Assembly: GCF_000740895.1 (NCBI RefSeq)
Contig: NC_025260.1
Span: 1,034,001 to 1,098,000, forward strand
Direction of reading: 5' to 3'
Length of the DNA: 64,000 bases
From: Theileria orientalis strain Shintoku
Lineage: Eukaryota; Apicomplexa; Aconoidasida; Piroplasmida; Theileriidae
The position numbers were made by a program, and so were the translations under genes. Every line of letters begins with the position of its first letter. The stretch's first letter is position 1. Positions 18,800 to 29,841 of the stretch are shown in pieces. The notes under the pieces are model-generated. The model did not search any database, was not told the origin of the DNA, and saw nothing but the letters and a program-made list of their open reading frames with translations.

Positions 18800-21700
18800 G
18801 TACACCTTTTCGTCCTGACTCGAGTAGACTATTGGGGCGTTCTCAGTCCTCGAGAGCCTCTGCAGCTTCTTCTTGAACTCGCGCAGCGTCACCGGCTGCT
18901 TCGACTTGTGCGCCAGGTACAGCTCGCTAAGCTCCACGCCGTCCCCGAAGTCGAGTCGCTGGAGCTGCTTCATCAGGACTGAGGTAAACTCGTCCGACTC
19001 CTTTTCGTCTTCGCCCCTGTCCTGCGACTGCGACGCCGACTTGCTCCTCGTCTTCCCGTCCCTGGCCGCCGATGCGCCTGTCGACTTGTCTGCTGACCGT
19101 CCTGCTTCGTCTTCCTGCTTCTGCTCTTCCGCTGAGCCTCCCGTCACAAACTCCTCAATCGTCTGCTCAATCATCGTGTCCACGTCCATTTCGTCGTCGT
19201 CGGTGGCGTGCTCATCCGCTTCCCGGGTCGCTTCATCGTCCAGGAGTCTGATTGAGCGCCTGGTCCTCGCTCTCGTCGCCATCCTCTCCACCAGCCTGCT
19301 TGACCTTGCTGCGTCGCTGCCCTCGTCGACTCCAGGTTCCCTGGGTGAGGACATCTGCTTGTCCGCATCGGCTACGCTGCTGCGCCTGCTGGAATCGAGT
19401 CTGCTGCTCCTTTTTCCGTACTGCGAGCCGTCCCTGTCCTTGCTCCTGGTGACCGCAGCATCGTGCTTGTCCTTGCTAAGCGCACGGTCACTATCAGTGC
19501 CCCTCGCGCCCGCACTGTCAGTATCCCCGACATCCCCTGCCGAGTCCAGGCTCATTCTCCTGCTGCTGCGCCTGCCGCTTTCGCCGACGCTGGCGCTGCT
19601 CGTTGTCGCGGAGCTCGTAGACCGCTTCAGCCTCTTTCTTGAGCTCCTCTTTCCTCCTCTGCCATCGTCCTCGTCGTCGACGTCGCTGTAGTCCTCCTCC
19701 TCGCTGCTCGTGAAGTCGTCGTCCCGCGCGTCTCTCGTCGGCTCCGCCTTCTTGTACTTGTCCTTGCTGTATAGGTCTCCGAAGATCGTGTAGTTCAGCA
19801 GCTTAACTGCTGCTCTCACGTGCTGCCTCGTGATGTACCTGCTCAGCTTCAGCTTCGCGAATGCCGTTGACAGGCGCAGTATTGCCTCGAGCGTGCGCGG
19901 CGAGACCAGCTGCAGCAGCTTCTTCTTGTTGTCGCTGCAGCGCTGGCGCATTTCTGCGTAGCTTCTGCTGATCTCGTTACGCGCCGGCAGGCTCAGCTCC
20001 GGCCCTCTTGACCAGCCCTTCAGGTAGCTCATCTCTCTGTAGAACTCGCTTTTGCAGTATGAGATGTACTTCTTCAGCGTCACCAGGTCCAGCACCTCGT
20101 GCTCCGCTCCGAACTCGTCCAGGTAGCTCATGTTTCCGAAGAGTCCCTCAGTGTCGCTCTGTCCTGGCTTAGCTCCCGACTTCCCTCCCTTCGCGCTCGT
20201 CTTCGTCTTCAGGCCTGCTCTTCTTTCAGTCGCTCTTGCGCTGTTCTGCGTGTTCGTTGCTTCTGTGTTGTTTCCGCTGCTCTGGCCGCTTCTTCTTCCT
20301 GTATTCTGGCTCAAGTCCGTGTTTTCGTTCGTTTGCGTGTTCTCCAGGCTGTTCAGTGTGCTTCCTCCTCCTTCTCCCGTGCTCTTCGGCAGCAGGTTTG
20401 CCAGGTTTTCCGGCACGCTTTCCTCCACGCTCGTCGTCAGGTTATTCGAGTTGAATGCCTGTATTGTGTACTGCACTTGCAGCGCCAGGTCTCCTGGCTT
20501 CGGCTGTATCACTGACGTCTTACTCAGCTTCGTCGACGCCTTCACTGGCCTCGCCTTCTGCGTGATGTTCCTCAGGATCGCGTCTGCCACTCTGTCGTCC
20601 AACACCTCGTCGTTCGCGTCTCTCACTACGAATATCAGGTCGAAGCGCGAGAGCAGTGAGTACTCGAAGTTCAGCTGTTCTCCCAGCTGCATGTCCTCTG
20701 ACCAGCAGCCGTAGAGCGGGTTTGCTGCTGCCAGCACTGTGCAGCGCGCGTTGAGCGTCGTGTGTATTCCTGCCTTCGCCACACTCACTGTTTGCTGTTC
20801 CATCACTTCGTGGATTGCCACTCTGTCTCCGTAGTTCATTTTGTCGAACTCGTCGATCAGCACCACCTTCCTGTCTCCCATCACCATTGCTCCTCCTTCC
20901 ACTCTCCGCTCTCCCGTCTCCTCGTCCTGGATGATTGCTGCCGTCAGACCTACTCCTGTCGAGCCTCTTCCTGTCGTCGAAATCGTGTTCGGGAAGAGCG
21001 ACATTACGAAGCGCAGCAGCTGCGACTTTCCGCACCCTGGGTCTCCCACCAGGAGCACGTGGATGTCTCCTCTCAGGTTCTTTTCGCTCGACGAGTCACT
21101 CTCACTCCCCCCTTCGCTGTTGTAGTTCAGGTGCCCTCCTATCAGCTGCAGCAGTATCCCCTTCTTGATCATACTCAACCCGCAGATCGACGGCGCCACG
21201 CTGTTCGTCAGTATCTTAACTGTGTCATCTCTCTTCGCCAGGTACTTGAACCTTGCTCTATCTTCGTCCGTTATTATGTTACTTGCTGCTGAGTGCGTGT
21301 TTCCTGCTTCGTAGCCCGAGCCTCCTGACACCACTGTGTTCGTGAAGTGCGGGTTATCTTTAATGATCATGTGATTCGCCACCAGGAACGGCTTTCCTAT
21401 GCTACTCGTCATTGTCGACGCGTTTACGTTCGACGTCGTCAGCATTCTGTACACTCCCCAGATCCTCACTCTGTCTCCGCACTTGACTCTGTTGCACAGG
21501 TCGTCCTGCACGATCACTGACACGTAGCGCGGCATTTGTCCCAGCGACGCGTCCTCCGGCGTCTCTTGCAGCACGAACGTCTGGTAGTTCTTGAAGTTAC
21601 TCAGGCCCACCTCCTGCCTGTAGACCACCTTCCCTTGCGGGTCCACTGGCGGCGGCATCGTCGTGTCCATTCTCGTCTTATTCAGGTCCGTCAGGTCGTA

Positions 21701-22712
21701 GTGGTTCCTCACGTACACGCTCTTTTCCACCTCGTTGAACACGTCCAACAGCTCCTCTCCCACGTACACGCTCGTGCTCAACTTCGGATAAACTCCGGAG
21801 CCTATAAACAGTTAATTAACTCACTCGTTGTGTGTCAATAGCACTTATAGTCGTTGTATTATTGGTAGTATTTACAGTAGTACTACTAATGACAGTAGTA
21901 ATAACAGTAGTAATGGCAGAAGTATCAGAAACAGCATTAACAGTAACGATAGTAGTATAGCAAAAGCATTAACAATAGCAGTAGTAATAAGTTAATTACT
22001 CTTTATCTAAAGGTGTTATCTATAACTTACACTTGTTTATTACTCCTTCTACTGCCACGAGTGCGTTTATCATTGTTGAGGACAGGCCGCGTGGCGTCAC
22101 GTGGTTCCTTCCAAGCCAGCCGCAGATGCCCAGCTTTGGCGGCAGGAGCACCAGCTTCGTGTTCTGGGCCTTCCAAATCTCCCCAATTGCGTCCTCGAAT
22201 GCTTGAAACGACAGATACGGCGACTTAATCAGCAGCTTCGTTAGTGAGTTTGACTGATCTGCTCTCAGGTACAGCAGACTCACGTTGACTATCAGCCTCA
22301 GGTGCATCGGCATCTGCAGCTGCGTCATCGTGGTCGACTTCTCGTACTCCTTCGTCGCGTCTTCGTAGAGCTGCAGCGTTTTAGAGTAGATTTGCTTATT
22401 TTCTGACGCGAACGTCAGGAAGCGCTCCACCAGCGACCTGTAGTTCTGCTGCGCGGTCACCATCCCCTGGCGCGACTCTTCATACTCCGCCAGCACGTCT
22501 TGGTTTAACTTTTCCAGCAGCTTCTTCTTCCTGTCCACTGAGTCGTCGTTTGCTGAGGACTGGTGGTGAATGCTGATTCCCGACGACACTCGGTCGTAGA
22601 AATCGAGCAGTTTGGAAGTGTCGTCCTCCGACGTCAGCAGGTGTTGGTTAGTGTACGAGTTTTGCGTATTCGTCAGCTGACCGCTGGATCCAGTTCCCGA
22701 ATATTGACTCAT
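18791..22712 (-). CDS. MCM3: DNA replication licensing factor MCM3
   Basis: Exon 1 is 22031-22712 and exon 2 is 18791-21801, with a 229-nt GTAAGT..TATAG intron; 1230 residues against about 800 in yeast or human. The MCM3-type N-terminal domain has [20 protein letters not shown], then the junction KC. AAA+ motifs: Walker [14 protein letters not shown] (~484), [12 protein letters not shown], Walker [11 protein letters not shown] (~544) and arginine finger SRFDLIF (~611). The extra length is a Ser/Thr/Asn-rich insert in the lid region and a Ser/Arg/Asp-rich linker of ~250 residues before a C-terminal winged-helix-like end. MCM3 is one of six subunits of the replicative helicase. The extensions are rich in potential kinase sites; regulation by them is inference. 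Confidence 0.95.
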
Positions 22713-23124
22713 TTCTTCGAATAGCGATTAAAAACAACCGACTTGAGTGTCAGATAATATTACACATGTACAATATGTGTACCAGAAATATTGTGGTAGA
22801 GCGTTACCAGTAGAGTGTATATAGCAGTTTAAATTGTGGTATTCTATTGTATTTTCGATTAACGGTTTTGTGTGTGAACTCCTATGTGTGGAATCGTGCA
22901 ACTTTCATAGACAAATATGTTTTAAAAATACTCGATCATAAACACACATTCAACCTCTGGTGTCACAAAACCTGGTCAATCCAAGAATTGTATATAAAAC
23001 CCAAGTTTGCTTAATGAATACAAAACCGGTAGTCTGGCTCTAATTCTTTATGTATTGGGGGTAGGTGTTTGTACTTATGGGGAAGCGACCGTAAAATTTT
23101 TTCATTTATAGATAGTTTGCATCC
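22713..23124. other. Divergent promoter region MCM3/UBC13
   Basis: 412 bp between the start codons of two divergent genes. AT-rich, no open frame of note; presumably contains both promoters. Confidence 0.5.
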
Positions 23125-23699
23125 ATGGCATCTAAAAGGATTTTGAAGGAGACGGAGAGCCTCGCCACTGATTCGCGTAAGTTTCTATAATTTTTTTCGC
23201 ACAAATAAACCTATATATTTCATAAATTGTGTAACTTATCTGTTAATTATATTTATAGCGGCTACCTATTTTCCTTTTTCACCCATTTTTAGCACCTGGC
23301 ATCAAGGCTGAAGTGTTTCTCGGCAACGACCGCCACTTTAAGATTCATATGCAAGGCCCTGACTGTACTCCCTACGAGGGAGGTGTTTACATACTTGAGT
23401 TGTTCCTCCCCGAGCAGTATCCCATGGATCCCCCCAAAGTTAGATTTCTGACGAGCATTTACCACCCAAATATCGATAAAATAGGCAGAATTTGTCTCGA
23501 CATTTTAAAGGATAAGTGGAGTCCTGCCTTACAGATTCGCACAGTCTTACTCAGTATTCAAGCACTTTTGTCTGCACCTGAGCCTGATGACCCACTAGAT
23601 GCAACTGTGGCTAATCATTTTAAAACTGACCGTCAGGGAGCCGAGAAGTTGGCTAGAGAATGGAATCAAATGTTTGCTGTGTGTAACAAAATGGAATAA
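23125..23699 (+). CDS. UBC13: Ubiquitin-conjugating enzyme E2 N (Ubc13)
   Basis: Exons 23125-23176 and 23293-23699 join in phase 1 over a 116-nt intron; 152 residues, the normal length. It has [17 protein letters not shown], then [20 protein letters not shown] with the HPN motif and catalytic Cys, then [20 protein letters not shown], which is highly characteristic of Ubc13. With a Uev partner, Ubc13 builds K63-linked ubiquitin chains in DNA-damage tolerance and signalling. The N-terminus ([13 protein letters not shown]) matches the family. Start is the only in-frame ATG near the splice. Confidence 0.96.
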
Positions 23700-23830
23700 T
23701 TTAATATTTTATTAACAATCTCAGCATACTTGCTTTGTGTACGCATTTGTGGCTTGTATACATTGTTTTCGGCTGTGAAATTAGACAATCGGCCACTGTT
23801 GCCTCTGTTCAAACACCACCGGCCTTCCTT

Positions 23831-24094
23831 TTAAAAGTTCTCATACATATTGAAAAAAGACAATTCGTAGGTAACTATTGCAGCAGAACACATATACCCT
23901 ATTTTAGTCATAAAATATAGTAAAATAAATATTGGTCCATCTAAAAAGCCATCGTCCTCACTCTTAAAATATATCTCGAGATGAATTTTAACGGATAAAT
24001 ATAAGTATATTAGCGGAAAAACGACGGTGTATATGAAAACTAACACGTGTGTAACAAAAAATCTGCGTACGGCGTTCCACGCGCGTCTGAACAT
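23831..24094 (-). CDS. Small two-span membrane protein, hypothetical
   Basis: An 87-residue frame from the first ATG (MFRRAWNAVRRFF). It has a basic N-terminus and two hydrophobic segments (HVLVFIYTVVFPLIYLYL and IFILLYFMTKIGYMCSAAIV). It is convergent with Ubc13, with 131 bp between stops. A tatag just before the ATG could be a 3' splice site, so an upstream exon is possible. No family recognised. Confidence 0.45.
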   Translation of the reverse strand: MFRRAWNAVRRFFVTHVLVFIYTVVFPLIYLYLSVKIHLEIYFKSEDDGFLDGPIFILLYFMTKIGYMCSAAIVTYELSFFNMYENF

Positions 24095-24279
24095 CCTATA
24101 TGTGCAAAGTAAACTACTACGTAACAACAAAGTCAGATATAATAAATATCGAATCTACGGTGAGAGATCTATAGTCATGAACGTGTGGAATCCCCTTGCG
24201 ATGATCTAATAAAGTGTGTTGTTGTGTAGCCGTACAATGTGCGTAGTCGCTAGCTTCAGGTGTAATACTGTACAACACA

Positions 24280-26795
24280 TTATCTTTTTTTGAACTTGAA
24301 GTTGTTCTCGTTGAGCATTTTCTGGAACAGGCCTGCTATGTCCTCCACTGCCACCTTGACTGAGCCTCTCGCCACGCTCCACACTGTCAGCACGTAGAGG
24401 AGCACCAGTGCGAAGACCACGATGTCGAATGCCGGGTGCTTCGTCGTGTACACTGTGCACCTGTTCGCCGCCGAGGAGAAGAACTTGTACGTCGTGAACA
24501 CTGTTCTAAAATTTTGCACCTGCACCTTCCTGAGGTTACTTTCCAGGTATGAGATCACGTCCTTCACCGACTCCAGCAACAGCAGGTTTCCCGTGAGGCT
24601 ATTCCTGGGCTCCGACAATTTGTTCTCCCACTTCAACACATTCGATCTGATCTCTTCATTCTACATCAATGATCATCTGTTGTCGTGTTGTCTATTGTTG
24701 TACTAAGTATTGTTATGCTATGGACTGTTGTAGTATCTACTGTTGTACTAAGTAATGTTGTACTAAGTATTGTTATGCTATGGACTGTTGTAGTATCTAC
24801 TGCCCTACTAAGTAATGTGTGTCTACACTTCTACATAGCATAACTACTCAAGTCTTACATTCAATTCAGGCGGTGCAGTTTTTAGCAAATGTGCGAAGGC
24901 CTTCGCTGCATCTACTATCCTGTGCGTCAACAAGTCAACGTCGAATCTAAAGTGTTGTTGGTGTTTGTTCAAAAGCCAATTCACGGCCAGCTGTTTAAAC
25001 TTTTATAATTATTTAATGCCATCAACAGCAAACAATACTATCCATAGTACCAATATGGACCATGACAACCATGTTAGAAGCCTCAACGAGTACCTACCTG
25101 TGTGTCAGTGAGTATGATGACTTATATAGTGGCAACATCTCTGGCGAACTCGTTATTGTGAACGAGGTCAGAGTTTCAAAGTCTACGTCGTTTGGCAGAT
25201 TCACTTCGTGTCGGTCCTCGACCACGTGGTTAAAGTCTAGCGTCTTGGCTTCTGACTTCTCCTTCCTCTCTTGCGGGTTCGGGTGCTTAAACGTCTTAGA
25301 AATGTTCATCTTACTTGAGAACACCTAAATTAAAATTAGTCCACTCCAACACCATTACTACTACTATTACCAGTTACTACTATCATTAATACCAATATTA
25401 GTAATAGTAGTAGTACTGGTAGTAGTAGTACTGGTAGTAGTAGTAGTAATATTAATATAGGTAGTAGTGGTAGTAGTAATACAGGTGATAGGAACAATAA
25501 GCTGCTGTTAATGGTAATACTAAAATCGTACCTTTGCGTACTGATCCAGCAACGATTCCTGCGACTTCAGCATGTGCAGATACAAGCTGTCGCCCGTCAG
25601 GTCCTGAAAGTGCACTGCGAACTCAAAGTCCTTCTTGCTTCTCAGAAAGTAGCGCAGTCCCGCGTAGTCCACCACTGACCCTGAGTGAAGAAGGAACACC
25701 AACTCGTAGTGCGGGTTCTCCAGCGAATTCAGCACTCGCGTAAGCTCGAGCACGAACACGAGACTTGAGTTGAATTGTGCTCCACTCGAGTATGTTTGCA
25801 GGACCCCGAAGGTGTCAAGGCTGCACGTGACAAGCACCTTTTTCGGGTCCTTGGGGCCACTCTCTACGGCATCGGTGGTCTTCATGGCCAATTCACCCTG
25901 AATTGTTATTAGCTCATCTCTAACTATGGTCCATCTATTAGGAGTAGCATAGTGACTTCATTCTTTTTTAAAGTTGAACAGCCACTCGACTGATTTCATG
26001 CTTATCAACTTACAAATAAATTAATTGTCAAGAAGTTGGTGATGGGATTCGCGTCAAATCTGGGCGTGCTCACCCTCACATCATCACTAAATAAGCCACC
26101 TACATCAACGTTAACGGCGCCAACGCCTACTAAAGCCACCACAACTATCAAACTGAGAGAGCCTAACCTGAGTGTTTCGTGTGCTTTAGAATTTCTGCGA
26201 TATTGTCATCCATTTCCGTGAGTGACAATGAACATTTCGGCCTCGATTTATACAAGTACCTCTCGAACTTGCTCAGAGTGTCCTCGTGAACCCTCGTGTT
26301 GTTAGTAGTGTTACACTTTTGTAGCTTCGTGTTTGCGAAGTCCGTGGCGTGCGCTTCGTCGCAATACTTGTTCCCTCCGGAAAGAATATCGTTCTTCTTG
26401 GGCAATATTAGGAGCACCGTGTTGTTGCTCGTCTTGAGAACACTTTTGAAGAAGATCCAGTGGAACCTTTTGGTGAGGAGGTCGTTAAATTTTAACAGGT
26501 AAACATTCCTTCCGCTCCTCAGCAATTTGGAAAGCTCGTTGCTAAACGTATCGGAATCTGCAAACACATTTGATTCCTCGTTCGGGAAACCGAATTTATC
26601 AGGTAGAAATTGCCTCAGCTTCCCGTGAACAGCCAAGTATTGGATTCCATAATCACTGCCTCCAACTTTATAATTAACAAAATTGTGTGCCGTAAATTCA
26701 TAGGAACACTGAATAAAAATGTAATTGGGTAAAGTGTGTCAAAATACCTGGCAGATTTTTATAAATATGAGTAATGTTGATGTTATTAAAAGCAT
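24280..26795 (-). CDS. NCLN: Nicalin (BOS/NOMO complex subunit)
   Basis: Seven exons join in frame: 26748-26795, 26168-26708, 26014-26129, 25532-25897, 25098-25324, 24859-24946, 24280-24660; 588 residues, close to metazoan nicalin (~560). In order: signal peptide (MLLITSTLLIFIKICQ), then a lumenal M28-peptidase-like domain with LVTCSLDTFGVLQTYSSGAQ, then FNSSLVFVLELTRVLNSLE and GDSLYLHMLKS. A region containing LTHRIVDAAKAFAHLL follows, then a single C-terminal membrane helix (IVVFALVLLYVLTVWSV) and a lysine-rich tail. Nicalin is an inactive peptidase homologue that works with NOMO and TMEM147 on multipass proteins at the ER translocon. The assignment rests on order and motif resemblance over the whole length. 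Confidence 0.85.
24699..24818. repeat. 60-bp x 2 tandem repeat in nicalin intron
   Basis: Two 60-bp units, nearly identical, lie in the intron between exons 6 and 7 (24661-24858), each containing tgttatgctatggactg. Confidence 0.93.
25352..25480. repeat. Imperfect AGT/TAG trinucleotide microsatellite in nicalin intron
   Basis: Long runs of gtagtagtagt and its complement lie in the intron 25325-25531. A similar array lies in the MCM3 intron around 21850-21990. Confidence 0.9.
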
Positions 26796-27073
26796 ATTTG
26801 TTTATTTATTCATAATAATCAATAATATTGACAAGGTGAGTGCAAAAATTATTGATAATTGTTTACAAATTTTAAAATAATAATTATACTAATGAAAAGG
26901 AGACAAGGATGACGAGTAAGCTAAATTATGTGATAGGAAGATTGGAATCACAACACTATAACAAATTAATTATGATAATCAATTAAGGGTAAACATTGAT
27001 GTATAATAGCTAATAAACAGTAATTCTTGATAAATTTTTTCCCTAATTAGGGTGGAAAATAATAGTGTAAACA

Positions 27074-27265
27074 ATGGAGGTAACTTTACAATAAATTATA
27101 AAATATTAGGGTAGTAAAGCCTTGCCGCCTATTAACCATTATAAAAGACTGCCAATTATGTGTGTGTTTATGGTAGTGTGTGGATCTATCGTTGAATTGG
27201 CCTTGATTAACAGCGGCGTGTATGATAAAAAGAAAGAATCCAAATTTAACGCTGAAGAAAAATAA
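27074..27265 (+). CDS. Small single-pass membrane protein, UQCC5/SMIM4-like
   Basis: A 6-nt first exon (ATG GAG, 27074-27079) splices over a 30-nt GT..AG intron to exon 2 (27110-27265). The result is a 53-residue protein beginning MEGSKALPPINHYKRLPIMC. It has one membrane helix, then a G-x-x-x-E motif (CGSIVELALINSGVYDKK) and a basic, charged tail. The pattern of R/K-L-P, hydrophobic stretch, GGxxE and a YD-rich tail recalls SMIM4/UQCC5, a mitochondrial complex III assembly factor; this is a weak, by-eye resemblance. If the microexon is wrong, translation could start at the internal ATG at 27158. Confidence 0.5.
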
Positions 27266-27331
27266 TATATTGTCCCTTTATACTCCAGTATTAATAAATA
27301 AATATTATTCGTAAACGTATAATTTTTAATA

Positions 27332-28448
27332 ATGGATTGTGTAACAAGAAATTGGAGCGTAAAATGCCTAGAGGTAACTGAGATAATAATTAAAGTGAAT
27401 TAGATGATTCTGGTAAGATTGGATTCATTGGAAGATAAGCAGACGAAAGTGGCAAACGAAATTGAGAATAAACATGAGGTATGTTAATTGAATAATAAAG
27501 TGTGTAGATGTTAGAAAGTAAAATTAAACTAATTGATAAGTACCTGAGGGAAGTTGATTTGGTGCTGGATAAGAAAAACAAGTTCGACGAAATAGATACG
27601 TTGAGGGAAAATGTGCAAATTATCATCAACAATCACTCAAACAATTACCAAAAGGTGATTATGTATATAGATAGACCACAGCAGGCTATGCACACAGACT
27701 TTTATGCTAATGGTAATTAATTTAGTTCTTTTGCTCCCTTAACAATAATATCAAAGCGTATATAAATGAAAACTTGGACATTGAAGATGGCCTGATTGAA
27801 TATAAAAAGGACGCGAGTTATTTGGATGAGAGTTACAACCAGCTACTCCAGTTGATTTACACGATCCAGGTCCAATTTAACAGTTTAGACAACAGTTATA
27901 GCGGCACTCTAGATGATATAACAAAATCGATACAAATAGGTTAGAAAGCTTATATTAGTTAGTATTAGCTGTTATTAGATGCTATTAGCATGAATGTGTC
28001 AGTGTTAGTGCTATAAGACCTGCATCAGCACCATCAGATAGTGAATAGCATCAGCAGTGAAGCTGCAAATTTATAACTGTGTTTAGAGACTAAAAAGCTG
28101 AGTTCGGCCTTTCAAATTTACACTCAAGTAGGTTATAGCAAGTCAATTAATAATTATTAGATGAGAGATAACCACAAAAACGAAGTAAACAGGTACCTCA
28201 TTGATATGACTGTCTACCGTGGTGTAAGACGTGTTAACCCAGTAAATATAAATAGTAATAAAGTATACTGATACGCATGAAACAGATTATTGGACGACGT
28301 TAAAGAGTTGCTGTCCACATCAGTGAGTGAAATTAAGACATCGCGCGAGGCCAACGAGGACTACATTTTGAACAACCTGGAAGCCGCAAGTAACTTAACT
28401 GAATTTATTAAAATGTACTTAGTGAACAAATTCGAGGACTTTGAGTAG
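27332..28448 (+). CDS. Multi-exon coiled-coil protein (possible SF-assemblin- or Nup62-like)
   Basis: Seven short exons join in frame: 27332-27373, 27404-27478, 27508-27654, 27726-27939, 28087-28127, 28161-28192, 28286-28448; 237 residues. Introns are as small as 29 and 30 nt. The third exon could instead extend to 27712 and splice to 27757. Nearly all of the protein is predicted heptad coiled coil (VRLDSLEDKQTKVANEIENK; EIKTSREANEDYILNNLEAA). The last segment recalls SF-assemblin/beta-giardin filaments, and the first part recalls Nsp1/Nup62 coiled coils; neither is convincing. No signal peptide or membrane helix. Confidence 0.6.
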
Positions 28449-28654
28449 AAGTTGAGCCGTCACCCTCAATAATAATTTACAACTTTTAATGCCATACCGC
28501 AAATACTCATATATTTTAGGCAGAACGTAAGCTTTAGGAGAAACTCGTGGCTGTTCTTATGTCTAATTCCATGATTTCGTGTAGTCAATATGAAATAAAC
28601 CGAACCCTAAAACCTTTAAATATTGGTGCTTAGAGCCTTAAAACGACCCTTGCA

Positions 28655-28828
28655 TTAGTAAAAGAGCCAAAAAACTGCGTTAGATCCCGTGTTTTTACTA
28701 GCTTGGTAAAAATAATATTTCCGAGCGATTAAACTCAACGACTGAAAAACATAGTAAATAAATCTTCCGCTGAGCCAGCCAATCGCATAAACAATCGACC
28801 CGAGTAGAAATATTACATATTTCCTCAT
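28655..28828 (-). CDS. Possible small membrane protein
   Basis: A 57-residue frame from the first ATG (MRKYVIFLLGSIVYAIGWLS) has an N-terminal hydrophobic helix that could be a signal anchor. Its stop lies 206 bp past the coiled-coil gene. No family recognised; the short length makes it doubtful. Confidence 0.3.
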   Translation of the reverse strand: MRKYVIFLLGSIVYAIGWLSGRFIYYVFQSLSLIARKYYFYQASKNTGSNAVFWLFY

Positions 28829-29841
28829 TTTTATTGGAAAAAAAATAAAATAAGGTGTAATGTGTACGAACAAAAATCAACACCGTTAAAGATGTGTATA
28901 ATAATATAAATATATATGTATCGATGAAGCTTAAAGCAATTAGATAAAATTAAAATTAATTTGATGTATTGGCATTATAATCAGCAAAAGTGTCATTATT
29001 TTATAGTGTGGTGCTATGCTGAATAGGATGACAAATTCAGGATGGAATACTGGGACTTTTAGAATATATTTTCGCTACTGAAGTGATGAATATTAATTAT
29101 ACAATACAAAAATCAATAAAATAAGTAAATATATGAGTCAGTATCGAATATATGATGTATAACGAAGGATTATGAGCACCAGTATCATTGATTGCCAACA
29201 GTAAATAAAAGTTGTGTAATTCGAATTCTGAAACATGTGATCAATTGTAACATTGAGCCTAAGTAAACTTTTACAGACAAGGTTGGTGATAAAAAGGTAG
29301 AATCTCAACCAAAATTTTAAAAATAATCTAAATACATAGACAAAGATTAAATACATAAGATACTCAAGGTCTGTTAACAAAATAGTTGTAGAAGAGATTC
29401 CTAAGCAGACGATCTGAGAAACAAAGTAAAAAGTAAACTCATAGATTTTAATCTAATCATTTTATAAATAAATACATTTGTTAATTTTATTAAATATAGT
29501 TATAATTTAGAAAATATTAGTAAGAAGATGAGCAAATATAGTCATATTTGTTAGGCAGTTTGATCCCTAATGTGGTGGTATTTGGCAGTTCTACTTGACA
29601 GCAAATAATTATAAACACACGACGAATTGCGTTTTTCGTTTATTTCGCAAGTACACAAGGTCACTTTGCTTGAATAAGCAACTTATTGACCCATGTGTAA
29701 TAATTAAGATAGTAAAATGCGAGCCGTATGTCGTCTAGAGTATATGTACCAATATATAAAATTATAATGTACTAAAAGTAAAACTAAAATTTTAATCGTA
29801 ATATCAATTGGTTTTAATATTTAAGGATAGAGTAAAATCAG
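28829..29841. other. AT-rich intergenic, 5' flank of the giant SET gene
   Basis: About 1 kb without a credible frame on either strand. Likely holds the promoter and 5' leader of the SET-domain gene. Confidence 0.55.

Noticed and set aside
18873..19691. 272-codon plus-strand Ser/Leu-rich frame
   Set aside because: Antisense shadow of the Ser/Arg/Asp-rich extension of MCM3; composition follows from the codon pattern.
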